The notes beneath the pieces were generated by a model. The model saw only the letters and a program-made list of their open reading frames with translations, searched no databases and was not told the DNA's origin. A stretch of DNA of 64,000 nucleotides from Xanthomonas euvesicatoria pv. euvesicatoria. GTDB lineage: Bacteria; Pseudomonadota; Gammaproteobacteria; Xanthomonadales; Xanthomonadaceae. The stretch lies in contig NZ_JAJIUJ010000103.1 of the NCBI RefSeq assembly GCF_020880415.1, forward strand, positions 145,799 to 209,798, read 5' to 3'. Each line of letters opens with the position of its first letter. The stretch's first letter is position 1. Of this stretch, positions 1-8,606 are shown piece after piece. The translations under genes were made by a program, and so were the position numbers.

Positions 1-459
1 CAACGACGCCTGCTGCGGCTGCTGCGTTGGCGCGACCTGCAGGCGCGGCAGAGCGATCGCCCGCGCAGCTGGATCCTGGACAACGAGCTGGCCAGCCAGC
101 TGGCGCGGTTTCCGCCCGCCGATCTGGAAGCCTTGCTGCGCCAGTTCGATAAATTCCCCAAGGCGCCGCGCAAGCTTGCCAACGCGGTGTGGGATGCACT
201 CAACATCCCGCTGCCGGATGAAGAGCACGCGCCGCTGGCGCAGGCCGCCACCGACGGCAACAAGGCCGTACTCAAACGGCTGCAGGACGCCGTGGCGCAG
301 CGTAGCCGCGAACTCGGCCTGCCGGACGGCCTGCTGGCCTCGCGCCGCCACCTGGAAACCCTGATGGAACAACGCAGCTGGCCTGCGGCGCTGGGCCAAT
401 GGCGTCGTGCCCTGCTGGAATCACAGCTGATGCCGCTGCTGGACGACACTGCGGCGTAG
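1..459 (+). CDS. rnd: Ribonuclease D, C-terminal part (5' truncated by window edge)
   Basis: The reading frame is open from the first base and ends at TAG 457-459, giving 152 C-terminal residues. The visible part carries the HRDC-type helical region of RNase D: an 'RDLQARQSDRPRSWILDNE' stretch, then a 'FPKAPRKLAN' segment and a helical C-terminus. RNase D is a 3'-5' exoribonuclease that trims tRNA precursors; its DEDD catalytic domain lies upstream, outside the window. The gene converges with ligD and is followed by a hairpin terminator. Identity is inferred from the HRDC region alone and is fairly secure. Confidence 0.85.
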   Translation, partial: QRRLLRLLRWRDLQARQSDRPRSWILDNELASQLARFPPADLEALLRQFDKFPKAPRKLANAVWDALNIPLPDEEHAPLAQAATDGNKAVLKRLQDAVAQRSRELGLPDGLLASRRHLETLMEQRSWPAALGQWRRALLESQLMPLLDDTAA

Positions 460-482
460 GATTGCGGCGGTGATGGCACAGA

Positions 483-508
483 AGCCCGCAGCGATGCGGG
501 CTCTTCGT
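483..508 (+). terminator. Rho-independent-like terminator after rnd
   Basis: AGCCCGCA at 483-490 pairs perfectly with TGCGGGCT at 495-502 around a GCGA tetraloop, followed by TCTTCG. It lies 24 bp after the rnd stop codon. The T-run is short, so efficiency is uncertain. Confidence 0.6.
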
Positions 509-663
509 CAGATGCGGACAGGCGGCGCCGAGCCGGCGAAGACCGCCTCGCAAGCAGTATTGGAAGGCGTGAGGACCTTGCGAAGCGCCTGCGTCGCACG
601 GCGATTTCGCTACCGGTCGCGCCCGCGCGGCGGCGACGCCGGCATTCTCTGCGTCGCATCACA

Positions 664-3282
664 TCAGTCCTGGTCCTGTTCTGCCCAGCGCGCCAGGTTT
701 TGCCGGATGCCGTCCATGTCTGCCCAGGGGTCCTTGCGCCGACGGCGCAGCTTCTCCGGGACATCGCGCAAGGTGAATGCATCGGCGCGCTGCAGCTTGG
801 ACAGGTCCGACCACGCCAGCGGCAACGCGACTGGCGCCCCCGGGCGGCCGCGTAACGAATAGGACGCAACCGCAGTGGCGCCACGGCCGTTGCGCAGGTA
901 GTCCACGAAGATGCGCTTGTTGCGCAGCCGCTTGGTGGCAGTGGCGATGAACCGCTGCGGCTGCGCCTGCGCCAGGGCATCGGCAAATCCCTTGGCGAAA
1001 CGCTTGGTCACCTCCCAATCGCAGCCGGGGTTTAGGGGCACCACCACGTGCAGCCCCTTGCCGCCAGACACACGCAGGAACGATTCCAGCTCAAGCTGCG
1101 CCAGCAGCTTGCGAATATCGTTGGCCGCGCGTTTGACCTCGGCAAACGGCACGTCCGGGCCCGGATCGAGATCGAAGACCACCCGGTCGGCCACGTCCGG
1201 GCGGTCCGCATGCGAGCCCCAGGGGTGGAATTCCAACGCATTGAATTGCACCAGTTCCAGCAGGCCAGGCGCGTCTTCGACCACCAGGTAATACGCGTTG
1301 GTTCCGGTCTCTTCGGTCAGCTTGACCGAGCTCACACGCTCGAGGCCGGCAGTATGGTGCTTCTGGAAAAAACACGGTTTTTCCGCGCCGCTGGGGCAGC
1401 GGATGATGGACAGCGGCCGTCCCACGATCTGCGGCAACAGGTGGTCCATCACCGCCTGGTAATAGTCCCAGACATCGCCCTTGGTCGCGCGGATATCCGG
1501 GTAGATCAGCTTGGTCGGGCTGGACAGCGTCGGCAGCGCAGCCGAGGAAGGTGTGGCAACCGCAGATTTGCGCGCAGGCGCTGTTGCCCGCGTCGCTGCA
1601 CGTTTGGGCACCTGCGTTGCTGCGTCTTTGGCAGCACGCGTTGTTGCCGAACGCCTGGCAGAGGACGGTGTAGCCGGGCCATTTCCGGCATCGCTGTCGG
1701 CCAGATCGGCAATGCGCTTATCCGGGCGCAGCGCCTTGAACGATGCCTGGCGCAACAACTGTTGCCCACCAATGCCGCGATAGAACACCTCCACCACAAA
1801 GCGCGGCGCAAACCAGGTGGCGCCGCGCAGGTCGGTGTCTTCGGTGGGAATATGCGCGGTGGGTTTGCGCCCGCCACCTTCCAGTTGCGGGGTGACCTCG
1901 CGCATCAAGGCATCGGAGAACCCGGAGCCCACACGGCCCACGTACAACCAGCCATGCACCGGGTCCGGCGTGGCCAGCAACAGCGAGCCGAAGCCACTGC
2001 GGCTGCCCTTGGGCGCGGTGTAGCCGACCACCGCATACTCCTGGCTGGCCAGTTGCTTGGTCTTGCGCCAATCGTCGCTACGCCCATCGCGATACGGGCG
2101 ATCTGCGCGCTTGGAAATGATGCCTTCGAAGTGCTGTTGCCCGGCCACCCGGAATGCCTCGGTGCCATCGCCTTCGACGTGCGAGCTATAGGCCAGATGC
2201 GTGTGAGGTGCAGCCTCCAGCACCTGCTGCAACAGCCGCTTGCGTTCGCGCAGCGGCGCCTCGCTGATGTCCACCCCGTCCACATGCAGCAGGTCGAATA
2301 CCGCCAGCGCCAGCGGCACCTGGCGTTCGCCGGACAAGGTGGCCTGCAGCAGGTTGAAGTCGTCCTTGGTGCCGCGTCCGGCGATCAGTTCGCCATCGAG
2401 CTGCGCGCTGCGCAGGCCCAGCGACCGGATGGCATCGGCAATTTCCGGCGTCTTGTCGGTCCATTCCAATGCATTGCGCGACCATAGCCTCACATTGCCG
2501 TCGGTCACAGTGGCCAGGATGCGATAACCGTCCCATTTGATTTCATGCAGCCATTGCGCTCCTTCTGGCGGGGACTGCCCCAGCTTGGCCAGCTGTGGTG
2601 CGAACGGGGCATCTTCCATCTGGGCGCGACGTGCGTTGCTCAGCGCCAGCGCCTGTTTTGCCCAGGTACCACGCCTCTTCGCCGCCAGCGGCGGTACGGT
2701 CGTCAGCGCCTTGCGCTGGGTCTTGCCGGCGCCTGCGCGGCGTACATCCTCGGCAGGCGCGGCAGCGACGTCGGCCAGCAGGTCATCGGCCTCCAACGTG
2801 ACGGCGTAGGCATCGTCGTCCTTGAACAGCAGCCACTGCGGCTGCCGCGCCGGCTTGCCCGAGCGCACCAGATGCCAGCCGCCCTTGAGCTTGTTGCCGA
2901 ACAACTCAAAGCGCAGATGTCCCTTGGCCAACTGCGCTTCGGGGTCGCCCGCGGTGGCCCATACGCCATGATCGAACTGCGCCACATGCCCGCCGCCGTA
3001 TTCGCCTTTGGGAATCTCGCCCTCGAAACTGGCGTAATCGACCGGGTGGTCTTCCACCTCCACTGCCATGCGCTTGACCTTGGGGTCGTAACTGGGCCCC
3101 TTCGGCACCGCCCAGCTCTTGAGCGCATCGCCCACCTGCAGGCGAAAGTCGTAATGGCGGCGGCTGGCGTGGTGCAGTTGCACCACGAAGATCGCACGCT
3201 GCCCCGGCGGCAGGGCCTTGCCCGGCTCCGGCTCGCGGGTCTTGTTGAAGCTGCGCTTGCGGCGATATTCGCTCAGGCTCAT
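664..3282 (-). CDS. ligD: Multifunctional ATP-dependent DNA ligase LigD (PE-LIG-POL)
   Basis: 872 aa, the usual size for a three-domain LigD of bacterial non-homologous end joining. The order is 3'-phosphoesterase first (about residues 25-170, with 'HHASRRHYDFRL' and 'GEIPKGEYGGG'), then the nucleotidyltransferase/ligase domain with the adenylated lysine K249 in 'HEIKWDGYR', then a Pro/Ala/Arg-rich linker (about 545-590). Last is the primase-like polymerase domain (about 590-872) with 'VFDLDPGPD' supplying metal-binding aspartates. The ATG at 3282 follows a GGAAGG ribosome-binding site. The enzyme repairs double-strand breaks together with Ku; no Ku gene is visible in this window. The DUF3606 gene just upstream is co-oriented and probably co-transcribed. 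Confidence 0.97.
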   Translation of the reverse strand: MSLSEYRRKRSFNKTREPEPGKALPPGQRAIFVVQLHHASRRHYDFRLQVGDALKSWAVPKGPSYDPKVKRMAVEVEDHPVDYASFEGEIPKGEYGGGHVAQFDHGVWATAGDPEAQLAKGHLRFELFGNKLKGGWHLVRSGKPARQPQWLLFKDDDAYAVTLEADDLLADVAAAPAEDVRRAGAGKTQRKALTTVPPLAAKRRGTWAKQALALSNARRAQMEDAPFAPQLAKLGQSPPEGAQWLHEIKWDGYRILATVTDGNVRLWSRNALEWTDKTPEIADAIRSLGLRSAQLDGELIAGRGTKDDFNLLQATLSGERQVPLALAVFDLLHVDGVDISEAPLRERKRLLQQVLEAAPHTHLAYSSHVEGDGTEAFRVAGQQHFEGIISKRADRPYRDGRSDDWRKTKQLASQEYAVVGYTAPKGSRSGFGSLLLATPDPVHGWLYVGRVGSGFSDALMREVTPQLEGGGRKPTAHIPTEDTDLRGATWFAPRFVVEVFYRGIGGQQLLRQASFKALRPDKRIADLADSDAGNGPATPSSARRSATTRAAKDAATQVPKRAATRATAPARKSAVATPSSAALPTLSSPTKLIYPDIRATKGDVWDYYQAVMDHLLPQIVGRPLSIIRCPSGAEKPCFFQKHHTAGLERVSSVKLTEETGTNAYYLVVEDAPGLLELVQFNALEFHPWGSHADRPDVADRVVFDLDPGPDVPFAEVKRAANDIRKLLAQLELESFLRVSGGKGLHVVVPLNPGCDWEVTKRFAKGFADALAQAQPQRFIATATKRLRNKRIFVDYLRNGRGATAVASYSLRGRPGAPVALPLAWSDLSKLQRADAFTLRDVPEKLRRRRKDPWADMDGIRQNLARWAEQDQD

Positions 3283-3296
3283 GACAGACCTTCCGC

Positions 3297-3473
3297 TTAT
3301 TTGCCCAGGTGCTGGCGTACGCTGGCGGCCATTGGCCCCACCTTCTGCACGGCCGCGCGCAACTGCTCGGCGCTGACGCCCAGGGTCTTGGTCCAGTACT
3401 GCAGCTCATAGGCTTCATTGACGTTGATGCGGTCGCGGTCTGGCGAACCGACGTTGCGTTTGTCGTCACTCAT
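3297..3473 (-). CDS. DUF3606-like small protein
   Basis: 58 aa starting at ATG 3473 after a clear AGGAG; longer upstream extensions in this frame lack such a site. The protein contains 'INVNEAYELQYWTKTLGVS', followed by 'LRAAVQKVGPMAASVRQHLGK', which fits DUF3606 proteins. These are short proteins of unknown function, often next to DNA-repair or stress genes. It lies 14 bp upstream of ligD on the same strand, so it is probably in one transcript with ligD. Whether it acts in end joining is not known. Confidence 0.8.
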   Translation of the reverse strand: MSDDKRNVGSPDRDRINVNEAYELQYWTKTLGVSAEQLRAAVQKVGPMAASVRQHLGK

Positions 3474-3692
3474 GACATGCTCCTGTATCGTCGTGGTCGG
3501 GTCTGCTAACGTGAGCCTTCGGCCCAGCAGCGCCCGTAGCGACAATGCGAAAGCGTTCGAACAGGCGTCGTGAAAGCCCTGTTCACGCCATGTGCAAGCC
3601 CCTGTTCCACAACGGCCGCTCCCGGGCCACATGCCATAATGCCGCGCGCCCTTCGGGCGGCGTGTCCACTCTTATTCCGAGGCCATACCTCT

Positions 3693-4094
3693 GTGAGCAA
3701 TACCTCTTCGAAACTGGATTCCATCGCGCAAGCCAAAGCCAAGCTGCTGGACGAATTGCAGAAGCTGGAAGAACAGGAGAAAACCGAGCGCGCGAGCGAG
3801 GCATCCTCTGCGCATGCCACCATCGTTTCGCTGCTCGAGCAGTTCGCCGGTCACTTCAACACCAAGCAGCGCAACGACATTGCCGCTTACCTGGGCACCA
3901 CTGCCGCGCGCAAGGAAGTGGTCAAGAGCGGCCGCAGCGAAGTGAAGCCCAAGTACGAGCTACCGCACACCGGCGAAACCTGGTCCGGTCGTGGCCGCAC
4001 GCCGAAGGCTTTCGCTGCCTGGGAAGGGTCGGTGTCGTACAAGGAATGGAAGGCCAAGAACCCGGACCTCAAGTTTCCGCTGGTTCGCGAGTAA
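3693..4094 (+). CDS. H-NS family nucleoid-associated protein
   Basis: 133 aa from GTG 3693, preceded by GAGG at a suitable distance; an upstream in-frame ATG (3570) would add 41 residues that look like non-coding leader. The N-terminal half (about residues 5-50) is a charged coiled-coil dimerisation region ('AKAKLLDELQKLEEQEKTER'). The C-terminal part has the H-NS DNA-binding signature 'TWSGRGRTPKAF' followed by 'KEWKAKNPDLKFPL'. Such proteins bind AT-rich DNA and silence acquired genes. Fittingly, the gene lies just upstream of a tRNA carrying an integrated element, though this is only a positional observation. Confidence 0.92.
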   Translation: MSNTSSKLDSIAQAKAKLLDELQKLEEQEKTERASEASSAHATIVSLLEQFAGHFNTKQRNDIAAYLGTTAARKEVVKSGRSEVKPKYELPHTGETWSGRGRTPKAFAAWEGSVSYKEWKAKNPDLKFPLVRE

Positions 4095-4186
4095 GGCGAT
4101 AGCCCGCACGACAGTGCCGCCTCGCACCGTCGGCCGCGCCCTTCGCTTGGCGAACCGCGCGGCTTGTGGGTAGAATCGAAGCACGT

Positions 4187-4262
4187 GGGGCGGTAGCTCA
4201 GCTGGGAGAGCGTCGCGTTCGCATCGCGAAGGTCGAGGGTTCGATCCCCTTCCGCTCCACCA
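4187..4262 (+). tRNA. tRNA-Ala(CGC)
   Basis: 76 nt that fold as a cloverleaf. The acceptor GGGGCGG pairs with CCGCTCC, including the G3:U70 pair that is the alanine identity element. The D-arm is GCTC/GAGC, and the anticodon stem TCGCG/CGCGA encloses the loop TTCGCAT with anticodon CGC at 4220-4222. The T-arm is GAGGG/CCCTT around TTCGATC, and a discriminator A plus encoded CCA ends at 4262. Its 3' end is the integration site of the downstream element. Confidence 0.96.
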
Positions 4263-4294
4263 TCTTTCCGTCCTAGACGGTGCAAACGAGGCTA

Positions 4295-4330
4295 GAAAGC
4301 CCTGCGACATAAGGCTTTCCGGCCTTTTTT
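4295..4330 (+). terminator. Terminator downstream of tRNA-Ala
   Basis: GAAAGCC (4295-4301) pairs with GGCTTTC (4313-4319). An overlapping AAGGC/GCCTT stem at 4311-4326 runs directly into a T6 tract ending at 4330. It lies inside the integrated element, so the tRNA now uses the element's terminator. Confidence 0.7.
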
Positions 4331-4366
4331 GTTTCCAAGGCAGTCTAGCCGAGACCGCGCAAATCC

Positions 4367-4424
4367 GGCGGTAGCTGACGGTAATTTTGGCGGTAGCGAG
4401 GGCATCCCCTACCCTGTTACCGCC
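4367..4424 (+). promoter_or_regulatory. Left integrase arm-type repeat cluster (GGCGGTA motifs)
   Basis: GGCGGTA at 4367-4373, GACGGTA at 4377-4383 and GGCGGTA at 4389-4395 are direct repeats 10 and 12 bp apart. An inverted TACCGCC is at 4418-4424, immediately before the integrase ribosome-binding site. The same motif recurs twice at the right end (8845-8863). Helically phased repeats at both ends fit arm-type binding sites of a tyrosine integrase; overlap with the int promoter would allow autoregulation. The function is inferred. Confidence 0.55.
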
Positions 4425-4437
4425 AAGGAGCCGCCCA

Positions 4438-5652
4438 ATGCCTCTCACCGATACCGCCATCCGTAAAGCGAAACCCACCGCTACGCCCCAGAAGCTGCGC
4501 GACGGCAACGGCCTGTATCTCCTGCTACGACCCGACGGCGCACGCTGGTGGCGCTACGACTATCGCCGCCCGGTCACCGGCAAGCGCAACACTCTGTCGT
4601 TCGGCACCTACCCGGAAGTGAGCCTCTCGGACGCGCGGGAGAGGCTGGCTGAAGCGCGCCGCCTACTCGCGGCCAAGATCGACCCCGGCGAACAGCGGAA
4701 GGCCGTCAAGGCCGCTGGGGAGGCCGCCGCCGCGAACAGCTTCGAGGTCATCGCCCGCGAGTGGTTCGCCAAGCAGCAGAAGGATTGGAGTACCCAGTAC
4801 GCGGACAAGATCATCCGCCGCTTGCAGAGCGACATTTTTCCCTGGATCGGCAGCAGCCCCATTGCAGCCATTACCGCCCCGGAACTGCTGAAGCACTTGG
4901 AGCGGATCGAACAGCGAGGCGCAATCGAGACGGCGCACCGCGCCTTGCAGACTTGCGGTGCGGTCTTCCGCTATGCAGTGCGCACCGGACGGGCGGAAGC
5001 CGATCCTACGGGCGCACTCAAGGGAGCATTGACTCCCTGGCGCTCCATGCCTTTCGCTGCTGCCACCACTTCAGAGGAGGCGACGACCTTACTGCGGAAG
5101 ATCGACATCAGCACCAGTCGGCCAGTGGTGAGGAGCGCCCTGCGACTAGCACCATTGCTGTTCTCCAGACCCGGCGAGCTTGTGCGCATGAGGTGGACGG
5201 AACTAGACCTTGATGCCGGACAGTGGCGTTACTTTGTGACCAAGACCAAGCGTACCCATATCGCCGCACTCTCGACTCAGGCAGTGGAAATCCTGCGCGA
5301 TCTACACCCTCTTACCGGGCGCGGCGAGTTCGTTTTCCCTGGTGGACGTGACCCGCGCAAGCACATGTCTGGCAACGCCATTCTAGTTGCCGCGAGGCGC
5401 TGCGGCATCGAGAAGGAAGAAAGCACCATTCATGGTTTCCGACACATGGCGAGCACACTGCTCAATGAAATGGGCGACTGGAATCCAGATGCAATCGAGG
5501 CAGCGTTGACCCACAAGATGCCTGGCGTACGTGGCATCTACAATCAAGCTCAGTATTTGGATGAACGCCGCAAGATGATGCAGGCTTGGGGCGACTACCT
5601 AGATGAACTGAAATCAATGCGCCAGAAGCCCGTAATACACGAGGCTGCGTGA
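4438..5652 (+). CDS. int: P4-type tyrosine recombinase (integrase)
   Basis: 404 aa from ATG 4438, which has AAGGAG 8 bp upstream. Residues 1-90 form the DUF4102-like arm-binding domain ('MPLTDTAIRKAKPT', 'LRDGNGLYLLLRPDG'). Residues about 100-190 are the SAM-like core-binding domain, and the catalytic domain follows with R244 ('SRPGELVR'), the 'HGFRH' box (H332, R335), H359 and the nucleophile Y368. All expected catalytic residues are present, so the enzyme is probably active. It would integrate and excise the element at tRNA-Ala(CGC). Repeats just upstream are probable binding sites. Confidence 0.95.
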   Translation: MPLTDTAIRKAKPTATPQKLRDGNGLYLLLRPDGARWWRYDYRRPVTGKRNTLSFGTYPEVSLSDARERLAEARRLLAAKIDPGEQRKAVKAAGEAAAANSFEVIAREWFAKQQKDWSTQYADKIIRRLQSDIFPWIGSSPIAAITAPELLKHLERIEQRGAIETAHRALQTCGAVFRYAVRTGRAEADPTGALKGALTPWRSMPFAAATTSEEATTLLRKIDISTSRPVVRSALRLAPLLFSRPGELVRMRWTELDLDAGQWRYFVTKTKRTHIAALSTQAVEILRDLHPLTGRGEFVFPGGRDPRKHMSGNAILVAARRCGIEKEESTIHGFRHMASTLLNEMGDWNPDAIEAALTHKMPGVRGIYNQAQYLDERRKMMQAWGDYLDELKSMRQKPVIHEAA

Positions 5653-5663
5653 TTGACCGAAGC

Positions 5664-6425
5664 TCAGCGAGGCGCAGACCGCCTCGCCAGAGCCTCGACC
5701 TTATTTACAGCATCCGGATGATATTCGGCGAGCAGGCTAAACTGCACAGCAACCAATGAGGCTTCTGAGCGGTAAAGCGATAGCAACATGTACCCATTGA
5801 TCGGCGCCAGCACCAGCATATGGTCGGAGTTCCGCTTGAAGTAACGCCGGGGAAACGTGTCGCTGTCCCAACACTGGGCGTCAGGCACCCATCCTCGCGT
5901 TGCCAGCACATAGTCGTAGCGATTACGGAACTCCGGGTCCGGGCTTGGCGGATAAGACAATGGGCCAAGCAGATATTCGACGCCCATATAAGCCAAGTCG
6001 GCAAACTCAACTTCAGATAACTTGGGCACACGCCACGAACCATCCCCTATCCTGCTGCCCTGCGGCCCAAGCAAGACTGAAACTGACTCGTAACTCAAAC
6101 CCTCAAACACACCTGATCCGGAAGAGCAACGCATCAAGAGATGCGATCTTATGCGCTCCGTTGAGCAATTAATTAGCCCAGCGGCTCGTACTTCTTTACC
6201 TGTGCCGTCTGGCAGCAACTCATTGGGCCCATACGAATAGCTAAGAGAACGCGACGCCGAATCCTGAACCTGCGCCGCAGACTCCAAGGTGCGAGGCGCC
6301 TTCGTGGGCTTTCCCTGCTCTTTTGCATCACAACTAGACAGGGTAGCTAGCAAACCCAGACCGGACAGAGAAGCTAGAAACGTAGCGAGCGAAAAGCCAA
6401 CAAGTGCAATTTTCACTTCACGCAT
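5664..6425 (-). CDS. Hypothetical lipoprotein of the integrative element
   Basis: 253 aa with an N-terminal hydrophobic signal segment (about residues 7-31) ending in a lipobox-like 'LSSC', so a lipid-anchored envelope protein is likely. The rest is soluble and rich in Ser, Tyr and Pro, with no motif I recognise. It converges with int (stop-to-stop gap 11 bp). Codon use and base composition are more AT-rich than in the chromosomal flanks, which supports acquisition with the element. No function can be assigned; a role in phage exclusion or surface change would be a guess. Confidence 0.7.
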   Translation of the reverse strand: MREVKIALVGFSLATFLASLSGLGLLATLSSCDAKEQGKPTKAPRTLESAAQVQDSASRSLSYSYGPNELLPDGTGKEVRAAGLINCSTERIRSHLLMRCSSGSGVFEGLSYESVSVLLGPQGSRIGDGSWRVPKLSEVEFADLAYMGVEYLLGPLSYPPSPDPEFRNRYDYVLATRGWVPDAQCWDSDTFPRRYFKRNSDHMLVLAPINGYMLLSLYRSEASLVAVQFSLLAEYHPDAVNKVEALARRSAPR

Positions 6426-6457
6426 TCCATATTCTGGTCCTTTTTCAAAAAATACTG

Positions 6458-6483
6458 CGCACTTCGTTTATTTTATAAGTGCG
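6458..6483 (-). other. Hairpin upstream of the lipoprotein gene
   Basis: CGCACTT (6458-6464) pairs with AAGTGCG (6477-6483) around a 12-nt AT-rich loop. It lies between the two lipoprotein genes, so it could terminate the upstream one (6554-6877, minus strand) or serve as an operator. Confidence 0.35.
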
Positions 6484-6553
6484 AGCCGACTTTTCTGACC
6501 AACGTTTCTAGACGCACTTGTTAGCCGGGTGCATCTGTATCGTTTTTTCTCAG

Positions 6554-6877
6554 CTACTTGCCGAGCGAACCAATGCACTGGAACTCGACAGTCACGCGCC
6601 TTGATCCACAGTTTCCAAACCCCCGGCGCGATAGGCACTCAGTACTCTGCGACCCGAATGGCTCCGCTTCTTTATAGCCCCAATTCCGGCACTTCTGTTC
6701 GGCGAGTTGGATTGCCTGCTGATCGCTTAGGTCAGGGCGCTGGAATTCATTGCGCTCATAGGAAAGCGCAATCACACCATCTGCGCGGCTCGCTTTGGTT
6801 ACCAGCCAGTCGGCATGAGTGGCACATGCGCCGACAAGCAGTACGACGGCCGCCGAACCGCAAAACTTCAATTTCAT
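6554..6877 (-). CDS. YecR-like lipoprotein
   Basis: 107 aa from ATG 6877, preceded by an AAGGGGG ribosome-binding site. The signal peptide ends in 'LLVGAC', a lipobox. The mature part contains 'ISLSYERNEFQRPDLSDQQA'-like sequence (read here as IALSYERNEFQ) and 'LAEQKCRNWGYKEAEPFG', a pattern seen in the YecR family of small lipoproteins. Four further cysteines in the C-terminal half could form disulfides. The cellular role is unknown. It is probably transcribed before the other element lipoprotein on the same strand. Confidence 0.65.
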   Translation of the reverse strand: MKLKFCGSAAVVLLVGACATHADWLVTKASRADGVIALSYERNEFQRPDLSDQQAIQLAEQKCRNWGYKEAEPFGSQSTECLSRRGFGNCGSRRVTVEFQCIGSLGK

Positions 6878-7054
6878 GCTGAACCCCCTTGGCATTCGGA
6901 CCTTAGTTGTACAGGGCAGTCGCAGAGCTGTCCGAGCGCTCCACCAACGAATGATAGAAGAGCCAGACACTAATGTCACTCATAGAGGGTGCCCTCATAG
7001 GGCGTGGCCCGATAGAGGTTGCAACTGCATCGTTCTCTCATGCCAGAGAAATCG

Positions 7055-7294
7055 ATGCCCACCGATCCCCGCGTCCTGTTTGGGCTGCGACTTGCCGAGG
7101 TCCGTAAGACCAAGGGACTCTCCCAGGAACGTCTTGCCTTGGAGAGCGGGTTGGCGCGCAGCTACCTTGGCGGCGTCGAGCGTGGGCAGCGCAACATTGC
7201 CCTGTTGAACATCTACCGTCTCGCCGAGGCGCTGGGCGTGCATCCAACCTTGTTGCTAGAACCCCCATCGGCCTATAGTCCCGGGGAGCCCTAG
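7055..7294 (+). CDS. XRE-family helix-turn-helix regulator
   Basis: 79 aa if translation begins at ATG 7055; ATG 7040 would give 84 aa, and neither has a strong ribosome-binding site. It is a single compact HTH_3 domain: 'GLRLAEVRKTKGLSQERLA' is helix 1-2 and 'SGLARSYLGGVERGQRNIA' the recognition helix region. This is the size and layout of phage repressors and restriction-modification controller proteins. Lying in the element between divergent genes, it probably controls element transcription. No methylase or nuclease gene accompanies it, so a restriction controller role is not supported. Confidence 0.82.
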   Translation: MPTDPRVLFGLRLAEVRKTKGLSQERLALESGLARSYLGGVERGQRNIALLNIYRLAEALGVHPTLLLEPPSAYSPGEP

Positions 7295-7489
7295 CCATAT
7301 CCGCCGCGATAGCCGGTTATGCAAGTCATTGATCTTGAAGGCTGCGTCATTTTGGTACACCTACTAGCAGAAGAAGGCATCTTCTGTCGGCGCGTACCTT
7401 CTGCACCAAGAAGTAGCAGCTTCCCATTGGTTAGTAGTAAGCACAGGAAACTGCGCGCGTCTCCTATGACCACTTACAAGGAGACAGCT

Positions 7490-8401
7490 ATGAGATATGA
7501 CGCGGTAATGAAGCAATTCAAACATGCTCCCACTCGCTTGATCCCACTCGGCGACATACGAACCCACGACGCTTTGCAACCTCGTGTTGCCCGCTTGATA
7601 CCGTTCAAGGACAAAGGGCGAGCCGAGGAAAGCAGCGAGCAACACATCGTAACGTTTCGCTATGTACTGGAAGCGACTGAGGATGGGCAGCTCGATCCTA
7701 TTTGGCTTGCCGACATTGGTAGCGCCGAGCCAGTGGAAGCTGGCTTGTATCTGGTGGATGGTCATCACCGCCTGAAGGCATACCGACAAGCAAACAGACA
7801 GCAAGTCCCGGCATGTGTTCTGGCGTTAGATTGGCGAACTGCCCTGGTTGTTTCCAAACTGGTCAACTGCACTGGCAGATCGCTCGCCCTTCACAACGAG
7901 CAGCGCCGGGACGCGGCTTGGCAGTACCTTGCAGATCTAACGCATCGAGGAGCTATCGAGCTTCCCAGTGTGGGGGAGTCTTTACGCTCTGTCGCCGCTC
8001 GATTTGGCATCAGCAAGAGTACGGTAAGCAGCATGCTCACCAATATGCCGCACGTCATCGCTACAGAGTTCCACACGCTGGCGATAGATCCCGGCACGGG
8101 TTGGCCGAGGTGACGACATGTACGCGAAGCAAAGAACCCTTGGCAAACAAGCCTGCCTAGCTCGGACCAGCAGCAGCTAGACCGGGATGCAGAAAGGGTT
8201 GCGCGCCACATAGTCAAGCTCGTGGATGGCTCATCCCCAGCCGTGCGCGCCAGAGCGCTTGAGATGCTGGCGAACGACGAGGTGAGTGCCACAGATCAAC
8301 TCGCATCGGTGGAGCTTCTTGCTCCCTTCAGCCCAGCACGACGCCCTGTCCCAATTGGGACACCCGCTGTCCCAGCGCAACCGGCACATCTGGACAACTG
8401 A
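7490..8401 (+). pseudogene. ParB/Srx-like DNA-binding protein, interrupted by in-frame TGA
   Basis: ATG 7490 has AAGGAG 7 bp upstream. The first 207 codons encode a ParB/Sulfiredoxin-type N-terminal domain with the signature 'YLVDGHHRLKAYRQAN' and then a helix-turn-helix ('SVAARFGISKSTVSSML'). A TGA stands at 8111-8113. The same frame then stays open to TGA 8399-8401 for 95 more codons, reading as protein ('QQQLDRDAERVARHIVKLVD', then a Pro-rich tail). One substitution (TGG or CGA to TGA) would therefore explain a former protein of about 303 aa. The truncated 207-aa form keeps both domains and could still work. ParB-like proteins can be partition factors, regulators or nucleases. Confidence 0.72.
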
Positions 8402-8606
8402 CAGCCCCAGCCTGATTTGACCGCACTGCCGGCGGGAGAAGAAACAAGATTTTCGCTGCGAAATTACGCGGCAGTCACTTCAACCATCCAAGGCCCAGCC
8501 GCCCCCATGCCGCCCCCTCCGGGAAAGCTGCCCACGGCAGGCACCACACCAACCCAAAGGCTCGCCGCAATCTCATGCAGCGGGCCTTTCTCATTTCAAG
8601 GAAGCC

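Noticed and set aside
6514..6530. An integron attC-like end (CACTTGTTAGCC) near the YecR-like gene.
   Set aside because: No partner GGCTAAC arm or characteristic attC stem was found nearby, and no integron integrase is present.
7055..7294. The XRE protein as a restriction-modification controller.
   Set aside because: Its size fits, but no methyltransferase or endonuclease gene lies in the element.
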